A DNA stretch of 64,000 nt from an uncultured Clostridia bacterium (GCA_934772045.1 CAKVMH010000002.1:245546-309545); one strand, 5' to 3'. Shown: positions 7,588 through 16,999, counted from the first letter of the stretch. Notes: a model not told the origin generated them from the letters alone. Numbers and translations: made by a program.

Positions 7588-8743
7588 TTAATTTTTCTTC
7601 CCATAGTATTTCTTTGATTTGAAGTGTTTTATTGTCTAAAAACTTGTCAATCTTATTCATTGTAAACAATTTTACAGAATTAATCAACTGATTATCAAAA
7701 TAAACTTCAATTTTACCCACTTCTTGCCCTGATTTTGCGTCTTCTAATTTCACATTGTATTTCAAAGTTATGTCATCATATTCATTGCGCCTTACTGGAA
7801 AATAGAAATTGTCGCCAGCATAAAGGTACAACCTTCCAGATTGTTCATCATCAATATATTCATTGTAAATTTGTTTATTTTTATCAATTATTTGAACATC
7901 CCTAAAATCTATAAAACTATTTTCCAATATGTCAGCACTTTCTTCAAACATAGGTCCGCAATTCAACACAACACACACCCTAGTGTGACCGTCCCTTTCG
8001 CAAGCGCTAACCAAACATCTGCCAGCATTTGATGTGAAGCCAGTTTTGACACCACAACAGCCTTCCAGACTTGAAAGCAAACGATTTTTATTTGTTAAAT
8101 AGCGTTTGTCTGCTTGATTAGTTGCTGGAATGATATGTGTTTTTGTCGACACAATCTCTTTAAAAATTGGGTTGTTTAAGGCATAAGCAGTTATAAGTGC
8201 CAAATCATATGCAGTCGTGTAATGCTCCTTGTTGTCCAACCCATGCGGATTAACAAAATGAGTGTTTGTCGCGCCAACTTTTCTTGCCATATCATTCATA
8301 AGGCGAGCAAACCCTTCAACATTTCCGCCAACATGATACGCAAGCGCAGTTGCACTGTCATTTCCGCTTCTAAGCATAAGCCCATACAACAAATCGCGCA
8401 CTTTAATTTGTTCGTTTTTCTTTAAATATATAGACGTACCTTCCACTCCCACCGCTTTATCGTTAACGGTTATTGTTTCATCTAAGTTTGTGCAGTTGTC
8501 AATTACTGTTATTGCTGTTGCCACTTTTGTTGTGGAAGCCATAGGCAGTTTTTCTGCTTTATTTTTGGAGTATAAAATGCGTTTGCTGTCCTTATCTAAA
8601 ACACACATTGCTTTTGCCGATGTCATAACAGCAAATGTGTCGGCATTTTTAGGAGTTGCAATAAATCCTAAAAAAGCAGGCAAAACACAAGCAAAAATCA
8701 GCACAAAAATTGCAATTTTGCTTTTAAAATTGTGCTTTATCAT
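7574..8743 (-). CDS. dacF: Serine-type D-alanyl-D-alanine carboxypeptidase (DacF-like)
   Basis: This is a secreted penicillin-binding protein that trims the terminal D-Ala from peptidoglycan stem peptides. The 389-residue protein has a signal peptide (hydrophobic about 10-27). The three active-site boxes are present: MASTTK (SxxK), RSGNDS (SxN) and GVKTGFTSNAGR (KTG). A C-terminal beta domain (about 280-380) follows, as in the PBP5/DacF group. The membrane-anchoring tail helix is not obvious. It overlaps gerW by four bases and rluB by 14 bases. The gerW-dac-rluB order is typical of spore formers, where DacF helps adjust cortex cross-linking. The sporulation role is inferred from gene order. 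Confidence 0.9.
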   Translation of the reverse strand: MIKHNFKSKIAIFVLIFACVLPAFLGFIATPKNADTFAVMTSAKAMCVLDKDSKRILYSKNKAEKLPMASTTKVATAITVIDNCTNLDETITVNDKAVGVEGTSIYLKKNEQIKVRDLLYGLMLRSGNDSATALAYHVGGNVEGFARLMNDMARKVGATNTHFVNPHGLDNKEHYTTAYDLALITAYALNNPIFKEIVSTKTHIIPATNQADKRYLTNKNRLLSSLEGCCGVKTGFTSNAGRCLVSACERDGHTRVCVVLNCGPMFEESADILENSFIDFRDVQIIDKNKQIYNEYIDDEQSGRLYLYAGDNFYFPVRRNEYDDITLKYNVKLEDAKSGQEVGKIEVYFDNQLINSVKLFTMNKIDKFLDNKTLQIKEILWEEKLNENK

Positions 8744-9141
8744 TTCATGCCACCTGCAAATTTTTTAAGCACATCGGTCGCATTTTTTATAAGGTTTAAA
8801 TATGCGGTTGATTTGTCGGCGTGTATGATTTTAAACTTATTGTTATTTACCACAAAAAAGCCAATAGGCGAAACTGTAAACCCACCGCCTGTGCCACCTG
8901 CCATTGGGAAATCGGCAGAATTACGCTTTGCATTTAAGTCGTTATATTCACCACCGCCAGAAACAAAACCAACGCTGACCTTTGAAATTGGAATAATAAC
9001 CGAGTTGTCCGGCATGGTTATTGCGTTGCCAATAACGCAATTTACGTCAATAAGTGAACGAACCTTATCAAGCGACACATCAATGAGCGACTCGATTTTG
9101 TTATCCCTGTTTAAACTTACTTTTTCTGTTTTTTTCATCAT
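8740..9141 (-). CDS. gerW: GerW/YtfJ-family sporulation protein
   Basis: This 133-residue protein belongs to the YtfJ/GerW family of spore-formers, needed for proper spore germination in Bacillus. It has an N-terminal amphipathic stretch, SLIDVNCVIGNAITMPDNSV near the family start, and the Gly-rich core GGTGGGFTVSPIGFFVV. The Ile-Pro-Ile-Ser-Lys-Val stretch leading to a second Gly-rich turn (GFVSGGGEYND) is also typical. It starts 41 bases inside the DUF2953 gene with GGAGA in front, and its stop overlaps the carboxypeptidase start by four bases. The arrangement DUF2953-gerW-dacF is a conserved clostridial cluster. It supports a spore-forming host even though most sporulation genes lie elsewhere. 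Confidence 0.88.
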   Translation of the reverse strand: MMKKTEKVSLNRDNKIESLIDVSLDKVRSLIDVNCVIGNAITMPDNSVIIPISKVSVGFVSGGGEYNDLNAKRNSADFPMAGGTGGGFTVSPIGFFVVNNNKFKIIHADKSTAYLNLIKNATDVLKKFAGGMK

Positions 9142-9688
9142 ACTTTCTCCATGAATAAATTAATGTGTAACTTACTGCATATAGTACGTCCCAAACCGAA
9201 ATGCGCATAGCAGTTTTCACGCGCATTGAACACACATCTTGGTTATATTTTGGCTCAACATTAATAAAAATATGTGCTGATTTTTTGTTGTTTTTAAGTT
9301 TTGCTAAAAATGATTTTACAACAACATCAATATACCCCGAACCAACCGCAGAAACACACGCATCATTTAAGTAACCAAAGTTAGAACTTATGTCCAAAGT
9401 TAAAAGCTGTTGCCTAAAATATATCTGTTTAATTAAATTCATAAAGAAGATGACATCAAAAGTTTGGTCGGTCAATTTTATGCGTTTTTCCTTTTTCTTG
9501 TGGTAAATGTAAACATATCCATGTTTTACCCTAACCTTGTATTGCAACTTGATTTTATTAAAAAGGCATATTGTAAAAACACCCTTCAAACGCAAAACAT
9601 TAAATTTAACTTCAATGCTAATTAAAAAAGGATAACTTACAATAATAAAAACTAAAAACAGCACAAACAAAAAAATAAGATACCACAT
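9101..9688 (-). CDS. DUF2953 membrane protein
   Basis: The protein has 195 residues when started at the ATG at 9688; a TTG one codon earlier is also in frame. Residues about 1-21 are one membrane segment, followed by a basic, beta-rich region and INVEPKYN, part of the pattern that marks the DUF2953 family in sporulating Firmicutes. A second, weaker hydrophobic stretch lies near residues 172-185. Function is unknown, but the gene usually sits just upstream of gerW, as here, so a spore-envelope role is plausible. No Shine-Dalgarno precedes the start. A 172-base gap separates it from scpB, and I see only AT-rich sequence there. Confidence 0.75.
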   Translation of the reverse strand: MWYLIFLFVLFLVFIIVSYPFLISIEVKFNVLRLKGVFTICLFNKIKLQYKVRVKHGYVYIYHKKKEKRIKLTDQTFDVIFFMNLIKQIYFRQQLLTLDISSNFGYLNDACVSAVGSGYIDVVVKSFLAKLKNNKKSAHIFINVEPKYNQDVCSMRVKTAMRISVWDVLYAVSYTLIYSWRKYDEKNRKSKFKQG

Positions 9689-9860
9689 CAATATAGTATC
9701 TTACATTTGTTTTCTTATTATTCACTTTGTGTCACAAGTTAAAGTTGCAAATTAAACGTTTTTAATAGGTTAAGAAACCTTGTTAAAATATTATAAAAGT
9801 ATTTTATTAATTACCTTTAACAGCAACAACACCGCAAACACACATTAAAATTCAATTATA

Positions 9861-10532
9861 TTAAACTGCTTCGGCTGGTGTTTCATCTTGCGCTTTTTCA
9901 GTTATGGAGGATTGCTCTGCCACATTAGGTTTAGCATTTTCGTCAGTTTTTTCTTCATCTGGAATTGAGAACTCACGATACAATGAATCACCTTCGCTGT
10001 GAATAACTCGGATACGGTCAAGCAATTCATTATAATTTGGCAACGCTTCAATGTTTGTAAGCCCAAAACGCTTTAAAAATGTATCTGTTGTGCCGAAAAG
10101 CAAGGGTTTACCAACTGCATCTTTCCTGCCAACCACTTCAATTAGGTTGTTTTGCAAAAGCAAATCAATTGCATAGTCCGCATTTTTAACATTACGGATA
10201 TTTTCAATTTCCAACCTTGTAATAGGTTGTTTATATGCAATAATTGCAACCGTTTCAAGTGCTGCTTTGGTAAGCGTGCGCTCCCTAATAGGATTTAAAA
10301 TATCGCTAATATCGCTTACTATGCTAGGGTTAGAACAAAATTGAACTTTTGATTTATATGTAATAATGTTAATGCCACTGTTTTCGCCGTATTTTTGCTT
10401 TAAAATATCAAGGCTTTTATTAAATTCTTTGTCATTTATGTCAAATTTTCGCTTAAATTCATCAATCTCAACGCCGTCGCCAGACACAAACAAAACGCCT
10501 TCAATCACTCTTGCGATGTCTTCAAATTTCAT
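9861..10532 (-). CDS. scpB: Chromosome segregation and condensation protein ScpB
   Basis: ScpB is the winged-helix (kite) subunit of the bacterial SMC condensin, binding ScpA as a dimer. The 223 residues contain two winged-helix domains. The motif LTKAALETVAIIAYKQPITRLEIENIR (reading from about residue 92) is the family signature, and GRKDAVGKPLLFGTTDTFLKRFGL marks the end of the second domain. The C-terminal 40 residues are acidic and look disordered. The start codon overlaps the end of scpA by four bases, so translation of the pair is coupled. The Smc subunit is not in this window. Confidence 0.95.
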   Translation of the reverse strand: MKFEDIARVIEGVLFVSGDGVEIDEFKRKFDINDKEFNKSLDILKQKYGENSGINIITYKSKVQFCSNPSIVSDISDILNPIRERTLTKAALETVAIIAYKQPITRLEIENIRNVKNADYAIDLLLQNNLIEVVGRKDAVGKPLLFGTTDTFLKRFGLTNIEALPNYNELLDRIRVIHSEGDSLYREFSIPDEEKTDENAKPNVAEQSSITEKAQDETPAEAV

Positions 10533-11278
10533 TCTTCTTCCCTCTTTTTTATCAAAATATCTTCATATCTATCTGTTTGCACAACCACAATTTTTTGGAA
10601 TTTAAGCATGTCTAAAATAGCTAAAAATGTGGTTATAATCTCACTCTTTGTGTAAGTTTCGTCAAACAGGCTGAAAAAGTTAATTTCCTTATTCTCTTTA
10701 AGCACATTTGTTAAGAATGCAATTTTATCTGCAACCGTCCATCTATCGCGCCTAATCTTCTTTTCTTCTGGGTTTTCGCGATCTTTCGTTTTCATCAAAA
10801 TGAAAGCAAAAGCGTCAAGCAATTTGTCCAAATTGAAATCATTGAACACAATGCGCGTATCGCCTGCCATTTTGTCTGGTTGCTTATAAAAACGATCTAC
10901 ATTTTCATATTGTTGCAAGTTAGTGCCTGCTTCTTTAAATAACTCATATTCCTGCAATTCCATTTGCAATTTTAAAAGGCTGTCTTCTTCGCTGTCTTCT
11001 TCTACTTCTTGTTCAACTGGCAACAATGTGCGCGATTTAATTTCAAGTAATCTACTTGTCATATCCAAAAAGGCAACAGCTTCGTCCATGTCCAAACTTG
11101 AAATGTCATCCATATATTTCATGTACTGGTCAGTAATTTCGCTAATACGTATTTCCATTATGGACATGTTGTTTTCTTTAATAAGGTGCAACAAAAGATC
11201 TAAAGGGCCTTCAAACCCTTCCAACTTAAATGTTAAATGACCGTTAAATTCATCGGTATATTCTTCAACTTCTTCCAT
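10529..11278 (-). CDS. scpA: Segregation and condensation protein ScpA (kleisin)
   Basis: ScpA is the kleisin that bridges the SMC heads. The 249-residue protein opens with TFKLEGFEGPLDLLLHLIKE, the classical ScpA N-terminus, followed by ISEITDQYMKYM and a helical MTSRLLEIKSRTLLP segment that contacts the Smc neck. The C-terminal winged helix (about 170-249) would bind the Smc cap. An unstructured acidic linker near EQEVEEDSEEDS lies between them. An AGGGG ribosome site precedes the ATG. The gene follows the site-2-protease homologue by 22 bases and overlaps scpB by four bases. The order matches the usual clostridial site-2 protease-scpA-scpB cluster. Confidence 0.95.
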   Translation of the reverse strand: MEEVEEYTDEFNGHLTFKLEGFEGPLDLLLHLIKENNMSIMEIRISEITDQYMKYMDDISSLDMDEAVAFLDMTSRLLEIKSRTLLPVEQEVEEDSEEDSLLKLQMELQEYELFKEAGTNLQQYENVDRFYKQPDKMAGDTRIVFNDFNLDKLLDAFAFILMKTKDRENPEEKKIRRDRWTVADKIAFLTNVLKENKEINFFSLFDETYTKSEIITTFLAILDMLKFQKIVVVQTDRYEDILIKKREEE

Positions 11279-11300
11279 TGTGCCCCTAAATTAAAGTTTC

Positions 11301-11981
11301 CTATATTAACGCAAGCGGTAAATATAAATAATTATACAATAAATTCAAATATAAAGCAAATAAATCAACGCCAAACAGCAATTCACAGCAAATGCTAACA
11401 ATTAAAATTCCATACAAAATTTTAACGCCATTTTTGTAATTAAAGTAGATGAATTTGTTGTTTGGGCGCATATATGATGTTATAAAATCGAACCCTGCAA
11501 GCGGATAAATTGGTAATATGTTAAACAACACCAAAAAGCTGTTAATCTGCATTGTAATTCGCAAAACAAGGTAAAAATAACGCATAAATTCGTTTGGGCA
11601 ACCAACAGTTTTGTTAAAAATTAAATACATTATTGAAGCAATTAAGCCTAATATAAAATTTGCCAATACGCCAAATAACGAAACACACCTTATGCCTTTA
11701 CGATAATTTTTAAAATTGCCTGGGTTTACTGGTGCAGGTTTTGACCAACCCACCCCTATTAAAATGAAGAACAAGAACCCAGCTGGGTCAATGTGCTTTA
11801 TAGGGTTTAATGTCATCATGCCTAGCGATTTTGCTGTGCCGTCCCCCATTTTGTAAGCAGTAAACGCCCTAAAAAATTCACGCAAAGAAAGTGAAAATGC
11901 AAACACTAACACGATAACTAAAAATTGTATAACCGCGTCTAATGGCTCGATATTTTCACTTAATAATATTGAAATTAACAT
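11301..11981 (-). CDS. Site-2 protease (M50) family membrane protein lacking the zinc site
   Basis: The 226-residue protein has about five membrane segments and aligns by eye with the short site-2 proteases found before scpA in clostridia. The AYKMGDGTAKSLGMMTLNP, HIDPAGFLFF, GWSKPAPVNPGNF and FNILPIYPL blocks are all present. The zinc-binding HExxH is replaced by REFFR (Arg34, Glu35, Arg38), and the third-ligand region PPLDG reads YPLAG (Ala162). Active relatives cut transmembrane substrates; this one should be unable to bind zinc in the usual way. It could be a chaperone-like pseudoprotease, or active enzyme could be encoded elsewhere. The gene is intact and sits between recJ and scpA, 10 bases after recJ. 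Confidence 0.85.
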   Translation of the reverse strand: MLISILLSENIEPLDAVIQFLVIVLVFAFSLSLREFFRAFTAYKMGDGTAKSLGMMTLNPIKHIDPAGFLFFILIGVGWSKPAPVNPGNFKNYRKGIRCVSLFGVLANFILGLIASIMYLIFNKTVGCPNEFMRYFYLVLRITMQINSFLVLFNILPIYPLAGFDFITSYMRPNNKFIYFNYKNGVKILYGILIVSICCELLFGVDLFALYLNLLYNYLYLPLALI

Positions 11982-11991
11982 TTTTAAAAGT

Positions 11992-14415
11992 TTATTTTGC
12001 CAACTTAATGCTCATCAGCCTATTATAAAAACTGCTTGCATTAAGTGGGTTTTTCTTATCTGTAATTTGAATTATGGCAGTATCATTTTCATTTGTCACA
12101 ACAATTCCAAGTTCTTTAAACACTTCCAAACAAACACTAAATTGTAAATAGTTATACTCCGCTTGATTTGGCTTATTAGCGCCTTTTAAACTTGCACTTT
12201 TGTTGGTTTTTGCTAAGATGTTTTTATAAAAATTATAGCAATAGTAACCGGTAATTTTATTTTCACATGCAAACTGCATAAGCCTAAAATATTTACCAAA
12301 AATTTCGCGTTCTAAACTAACATCTTTTAGCACTGCAACATTTGTTTCTGGCATATGCGGTAAGTATATTGTTGACTTTGTGTTGTGTTGCAGAACACTT
12401 AAATACCCAATATTTAGTAATGGGTCAAGGAAAATAATACGGCTAAATGTGTTAAAATAATTGAAATTTGTAGGTGCTAAAAGTATGGTATTCAACCCTG
12501 TTGCGTCGCCAACATCAAACACCCTATTGCGGAAAATATTGTTACTGTCGTAAAGTGATTTAAAGTTAATATAAGTGTTATAATCATTAGCAATAATAAG
12601 TGTACCATACACTGTTTTATCCATGTCTAAAAGTAAACGAATAAGTTGGTCGCGATTATAATTATTAAACTTGTAACCATCTTCAATTGGATATATAATT
12701 TGTTTAACATATTCAGCCAGAATTACATTGTTGTCTTGCGGACGGTAGATGCCTTCATAGTCAATTGACTTTACAATGCCAGAAATTGTCTTGCTGTTTT
12801 TGAATGTGTCAATGTTTAAATCAGCCAAAATGCTACATTCAGTGTTGCCAGACAATATAAAATAATTGTCACTAGCATTGAATGCCAACAAACTAAAATT
12901 TGGATAATTCAAAACCAAATGTTGTGGGTGTTTTGGTAAACTGCTTATTGTTGCATTTTTTAATTTAAAGTTGAATATTGGTCGTGCATTCATATGCCCG
13001 CAAGGTTCAATGCGGTCAATATCCTCAACCAACTTTAATGTTATTTCACTTGGTTCAAAAGCAAAATCATATGCTTTTGTTGGCAAAAAATCCGCCTTAT
13101 TCAAATTCTGTTCAACATATTGGTTAGTTAAACGCGTAAACTGGTCATAATTCTCTACTTTTAATGTTAGGCCTGCAGCCATTGGGTGACCGCCGAATTT
13201 GGTTAAAATGCCACTCATACTGCTCAACAGCGAGTGTACATTGACGCCATTAACACTTCGGCAGGAACCGGTCAATTCATCTGCAACTTGGCTAAACAAG
13301 AATGTTGGGCGATGATATTCTTCGGCAATGCGCGCAGAAACTATGCCTAAAATGCCACTATCCCACTCAGCAGATGACATAACAATCGCACTTATTTTAA
13401 AGATATCCTTAGTTTGCAGTTCAGTTTTTACATCATTATAAACCCTATCACACAATTGTTGGCGTTTAGTGTTAAAATTAATAATTTTGTTTACAATTGG
13501 CTTTACCTTGTTTGGATTTTCTTCCATATAAAGTTCCAAACTTGTTTCAGCACTGCCCATGCGTCCACTTGCATTTATCTTTGGTGCAACCTTAAATGCC
13601 ACGTCGCTAGCTTTACAATTGTTTGCATTAACACCACACTCTTGCATAAGGCGCAAAATACCAACTGGTAATTTATTAAAATCTTTTAAACCCAGTGCCA
13701 CAATTGAGCGGTTTTCGTCTAACAATTCAACAATATCTGCAATGGTAGCAATTGCGCAAATCGGCAAAAATTTTTTTGCATTTGTTATCCCTGCAACTGC
13801 CTGCACCAATTTAAATGCAACCCCAGCCCCACAAAGGCAATGAAATGGATATGTAGTGCTAATTTTAGGGTTGATTATTAAGCAATTTGGCAAGTTTTCG
13901 CCACGCTCATGGTGGTCAGTAACGATCACGTCTACATCGTTTTGTTTTAAAAACTCAACTTCTTCAACTGCGGTTATGCCACAGTCAACAGTAATCACCA
14001 AATCTGGTTTATTGGTTTCAAGAATTTTAGTCAATGTTGGGACGGATAAGCCATATCCATCTTCATACCTATTAGGCATAAAACTTGTTACATTTGCACC
14101 AACTGAATTGAAATATTTAAGCAAAATTGCCGTTGCAGTTACACCATCGACATCATAGTCGCCAAAAATTAAAATCTTACTATTATGTGCAATATGATGT
14201 TCAATTTTTTCAACCACTTTTGCCATATCTTCAAACAAAAATGGGTCGTATAAATCGCTTATACTTGGTGATAAAAACTTTTGCAATTTTGTTTTGGTAT
14301 CAACTCCGCGAGTATATAAAAGATGAACAAGATGTTTGTCCAAATTGAACAATTTGCTCATCTCGTTAACAAATTCTGTATTCACTTCCTTTTCTAATGT
14401 ACAAATGTATTTCAT
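11992..14415 (-). CDS. recJ: Single-stranded-DNA-specific exonuclease RecJ
   Basis: RecJ degrades single-stranded DNA 5' to 3' during recombination and repair. Motifs seen are ILIFGDYDVDGVTATAIL (metal-binding Asp residues), VTVDCGI and VTDHHE (the DHH motif), and FGGHPMAAGLTL of the DHHA1 domain; an OB-like domain and a Firmicutes-type C-terminal extension follow. I use the ATG at 14415 (807 residues) because family proteins begin near MKYICTLEKEV. A GTG 45 bases upstream (14460) is also in frame, and neither has a clear ribosome site. It follows secF, separated by a terminator. The order secD-secF-recJ is usual in clostridia. Confidence 0.93.
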   Translation of the reverse strand: MKYICTLEKEVNTEFVNEMSKLFNLDKHLVHLLYTRGVDTKTKLQKFLSPSISDLYDPFLFEDMAKVVEKIEHHIAHNSKILIFGDYDVDGVTATAILLKYFNSVGANVTSFMPNRYEDGYGLSVPTLTKILETNKPDLVITVDCGITAVEEVEFLKQNDVDVIVTDHHERGENLPNCLIINPKISTTYPFHCLCGAGVAFKLVQAVAGITNAKKFLPICAIATIADIVELLDENRSIVALGLKDFNKLPVGILRLMQECGVNANNCKASDVAFKVAPKINASGRMGSAETSLELYMEENPNKVKPIVNKIINFNTKRQQLCDRVYNDVKTELQTKDIFKISAIVMSSAEWDSGILGIVSARIAEEYHRPTFLFSQVADELTGSCRSVNGVNVHSLLSSMSGILTKFGGHPMAAGLTLKVENYDQFTRLTNQYVEQNLNKADFLPTKAYDFAFEPSEITLKLVEDIDRIEPCGHMNARPIFNFKLKNATISSLPKHPQHLVLNYPNFSLLAFNASDNYFILSGNTECSILADLNIDTFKNSKTISGIVKSIDYEGIYRPQDNNVILAEYVKQIIYPIEDGYKFNNYNRDQLIRLLLDMDKTVYGTLIIANDYNTYINFKSLYDSNNIFRNRVFDVGDATGLNTILLAPTNFNYFNTFSRIIFLDPLLNIGYLSVLQHNTKSTIYLPHMPETNVAVLKDVSLEREIFGKYFRLMQFACENKITGYYCYNFYKNILAKTNKSASLKGANKPNQAEYNYLQFSVCLEVFKELGIVVTNENDTAIIQITDKKNPLNASSFYNRLMSIKLAK

Positions 14416-14519
14416 AATTTTATTCTGTAAGAAAACACCGTTTATTTTAGCGTCTATCACATAAACAGCGAATGATATTCACACTCATATGTGAAAGTAA
14501 ATTCAGCCTCTCATTTCAC

Positions 14520-14543
14520 AAAAAAGCCTTTCAAAAGAAAGGC
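14520..14543 (-). terminator. Intrinsic terminator after secF
   Basis: On the minus strand GCCTTTC pairs with GAAAGGC around TTTT, followed by six T residues. It separates the secD-secF unit from recJ. Confidence 0.9.
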
Positions 14544-14549
14544 CAAAAT

Positions 14550-15506
14550 TTATTTATTTTCTGCGGTTTGTGCCTTATTCCCTTGCTTTACTTTACGAAC
14601 GCGTTTTTTGCAATGTGTTATGCATGCACTCCACACAAAAGGTAAAACATACAAAACCGTAGCTAATTCAACAACTGCAACAAACATTAAGTTGAGTGAA
14701 ACATATTTAAGTGCCGTTGGAGCAATAAGCACAAACAACAAGCCAAATACAAACACTGCAACAGCCAAAACATTCATACGAAGCCTTGACTCTTTCATCG
14801 CGGTTGTGATTGCTGTGCCAAAATCACCACTATTTAACCAGTTGGCCCTGCGCATAGATTCAAACACATTTAAGCACCCGAACACGATAAGCAAGTTCAA
14901 CACAACTAACAACGCGAATATGCTTAAACCAACGGTAAGCCTTAACATTGCGCAAATTGACAAAAAGCCAAGTGTGCCAACAGCCGAACTGATTATTACA
15001 GCCAAAGCACTTGCCCCATTATAGCGGATAAATGCGAATAAACTTGCTAATGCAACCAAAATTAAGATTGCAACAGCTGTGTAAATGTAATCAACTTTCC
15101 TAACAACTGGCGCAACATTTACGTGTTCAGTTACGCAATTGTTAGCAATTGCCAATTTGTCGGCAATTTTTTGGTTCATTTCTTGAACGGTAGCATCGTT
15201 CAAATGTTTTGTGTAACGTACAACAAGTTTTGTTTCATCACCTTCACCATACACCGAAATTGTGTCGAACCCTGAATTGTAAGTTTTAACAACTTGTTCA
15301 ACTTTTTTGCTGGTTTCATTAATATTAACTTCACTGCCAACTTTCACTGAAAATTCAGTGTACCCTGCAATTTCAAAATTACCACGCAAACCAATCGTGC
15401 ATGTTAAAATCAAACCTACAAGAAGGAAAACTGAAAGTACAATTAATGCTATTTTATTCTTGTTAAAATAGTCCTTATTTGTTTTTGTAAAATCTCTATT
15501 AAGCAT
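14550..15506 (-). CDS. secF: Protein translocase subunit SecF
   Basis: SecF works with SecD to drive late steps of Sec export using the proton-motive force. I place the start at 15506 (318 residues), because AAGGAGGACAAA lies just before this ATG; an in-frame ATG at 15542 lies further inside secD and has no such site. The protein has one N-terminal membrane segment (about 19-40), an extracytoplasmic domain, and five C-terminal segments. The stretch VGTLGFLSICAMLRLTVGLS matches the conserved SecF transmembrane region, and ANWLNSGDFGTAITTAMKES its cytoplasmic loop. The overlap with secD is eight bases, so the two are co-translated. The genes are separate here, not fused as in Bacillus. Confidence 0.92.
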   Translation of the reverse strand: MLNRDFTKTNKDYFNKNKIALIVLSVFLLVGLILTCTIGLRGNFEIAGYTEFSVKVGSEVNINETSKKVEQVVKTYNSGFDTISVYGEGDETKLVVRYTKHLNDATVQEMNQKIADKLAIANNCVTEHVNVAPVVRKVDYIYTAVAILILVALASLFAFIRYNGASALAVIISSAVGTLGFLSICAMLRLTVGLSIFALLVVLNLLIVFGCLNVFESMRRANWLNSGDFGTAITTAMKESRLRMNVLAVAVFVFGLLFVLIAPTALKYVSLNLMFVAVVELATVLYVLPFVWSACITHCKKRVRKVKQGNKAQTAENK

Positions 15507-16812
15507 TTTGTCCTCCTTTGTGGAAGTTGCACTTTTTGCCATCTTCGTTATTCAAAGGCAAGTACATTGCAACGAACAAGCGCATCAAAGCAAGGCTTAC
15601 AAACACGCTTACAAATGGTAAAACAAATGTCACCCAACCGAATGATTGAAGCCCCATGCTTGGCATGAACATGCAAGCAAAACCAAGTAACATAAATAAC
15701 GTATTATTCACAAAGGTGCGAACCAAACAATCTTTAAATGCAAGTTTGAATGAAATATACATTTTCTTGCCTGTTGCATAGTGACGTTTTGCTGTTTCAA
15801 TGATTGAAAGCAATGTGTCAGCCATTAACAAATAGCAAAGCATCATGCCAACAATACCTGCAAAATTGATGTGCACTGCTGGAATTGATTGCAACAAGAA
15901 TAAGCCGATAACCGTGTAGAAAAGCATTGCAAAAGCTGAAAGCAAGCCCATGTCACGATATTTTACAATCATAAACACTAAAATTGCCAAAGCAAACACA
16001 GCAAACAACACATAGGCATAAATGCTTGCACCCCTACCATATGTTGCGCTAATTTTGTCTGCTTCAATTTTTGTCAAATTAACGTCAAGCATACCTGAAC
16101 GAATTTTATTCGCATAAGTGTTTGCGACATCAATGCTTGTGAAGGCCTCACTTTGGATAACAATCATGCCATCGGTGATAGCATTGCCACCCAAATCCAT
16201 TTGAGTAAACAATTCTTCACCAAAATAGATGTAAACTGTGCCACCATCTTTGGTTGCTTCTTCAACACTTTCTTTTACATCGTCGTTAAAGTCAATGCGG
16301 ACATAATAAAGCATACTACCCGTTTCTTGATTATAATAACTTTGTGATGTAACTGCCTTAATGTTGTCAGCATCTACAAACGCTTTTTTAGCATCTTGCG
16401 ACATTGAAAAACTAATCCTAGCTGGGTCACCAACTAAACTTGTAAGGTTAGAAATGTCGTCTTCACTGCCAACAGCCACTTGAAGCATGATTTTATCATC
16501 ACCATATTTTGAAACCGTTGCGTCTTTAAAACCTTGATTTTGCACTATTTTAAGCAAATCTTCCATTGTTGATTTTGTTAATTTGTCGTAACTTGAACTC
16601 ACTTCATCATCTAACAATTCAGCGCGATAAATAATACGGTAAGTTTGACCAACATCTTCACCTAATTTTAAACTTGAAACAAAGTTGGTGTAAGAAAAAT
16701 ATTTACCATTGATTGAAAATGGATATGTGAAATTAACAAAGGTTGCAATTAAACATATAACTAAAACTATTGCAAAGATAACAAATAAACTTTTTGAGCG
16801 TCTTTTAGTCAT
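15499..16812 (-). CDS. secD: Protein translocase subunit SecD
   Basis: The 437-residue SecD has an N-terminal membrane segment (about 9-26), an extracytoplasmic P1-type domain (about 40-260), and five C-terminal membrane segments. SDD-type features such as GDPARISFSM and GGNAITDGMIVIQSEAFTS (usually G-x-D-L-x-x-A) are recognisable. The usual first motif, GLDLxGG after the signal anchor, reads LGEDVGQTYRII here, keeping the Asp but losing the Gly-Gly. It is shorter than many SecD proteins but complete in layout. AGGAG precedes the ATG. It is the first gene of the secD-secF unit; the 187 bases upstream hold no gene. In many clostridia scfA and scfB lie here; neither is present. Confidence 0.9.
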   Translation of the reverse strand: MTKRRSKSLFVIFAIVLVICLIATFVNFTYPFSINGKYFSYTNFVSSLKLGEDVGQTYRIIYRAELLDDEVSSSYDKLTKSTMEDLLKIVQNQGFKDATVSKYGDDKIMLQVAVGSEDDISNLTSLVGDPARISFSMSQDAKKAFVDADNIKAVTSQSYYNQETGSMLYYVRIDFNDDVKESVEEATKDGGTVYIYFGEELFTQMDLGGNAITDGMIVIQSEAFTSIDVANTYANKIRSGMLDVNLTKIEADKISATYGRGASIYAYVLFAVFALAILVFMIVKYRDMGLLSAFAMLFYTVIGLFLLQSIPAVHINFAGIVGMMLCYLLMADTLLSIIETAKRHYATGKKMYISFKLAFKDCLVRTFVNNTLFMLLGFACMFMPSMGLQSFGWVTFVLPFVSVFVSLALMRLFVAMYLPLNNEDGKKCNFHKGGQNA

Positions 16813-16999
16813 TAAATACTCCTAAATCAGTTAGATTATAGTAAAAATTTAAAATATTGTCAAACAATTAACACTTAAACTAAGAAACTAACTGATATTA
16901 TTTTATATTTAACTAAATTATTGCCCAAAAAGTTTAAAATTTAACATTAAGTTTTTGTGGTAGTGGTGTATTTTTTGTTGAAGCACGCGTTTTTTAAAA

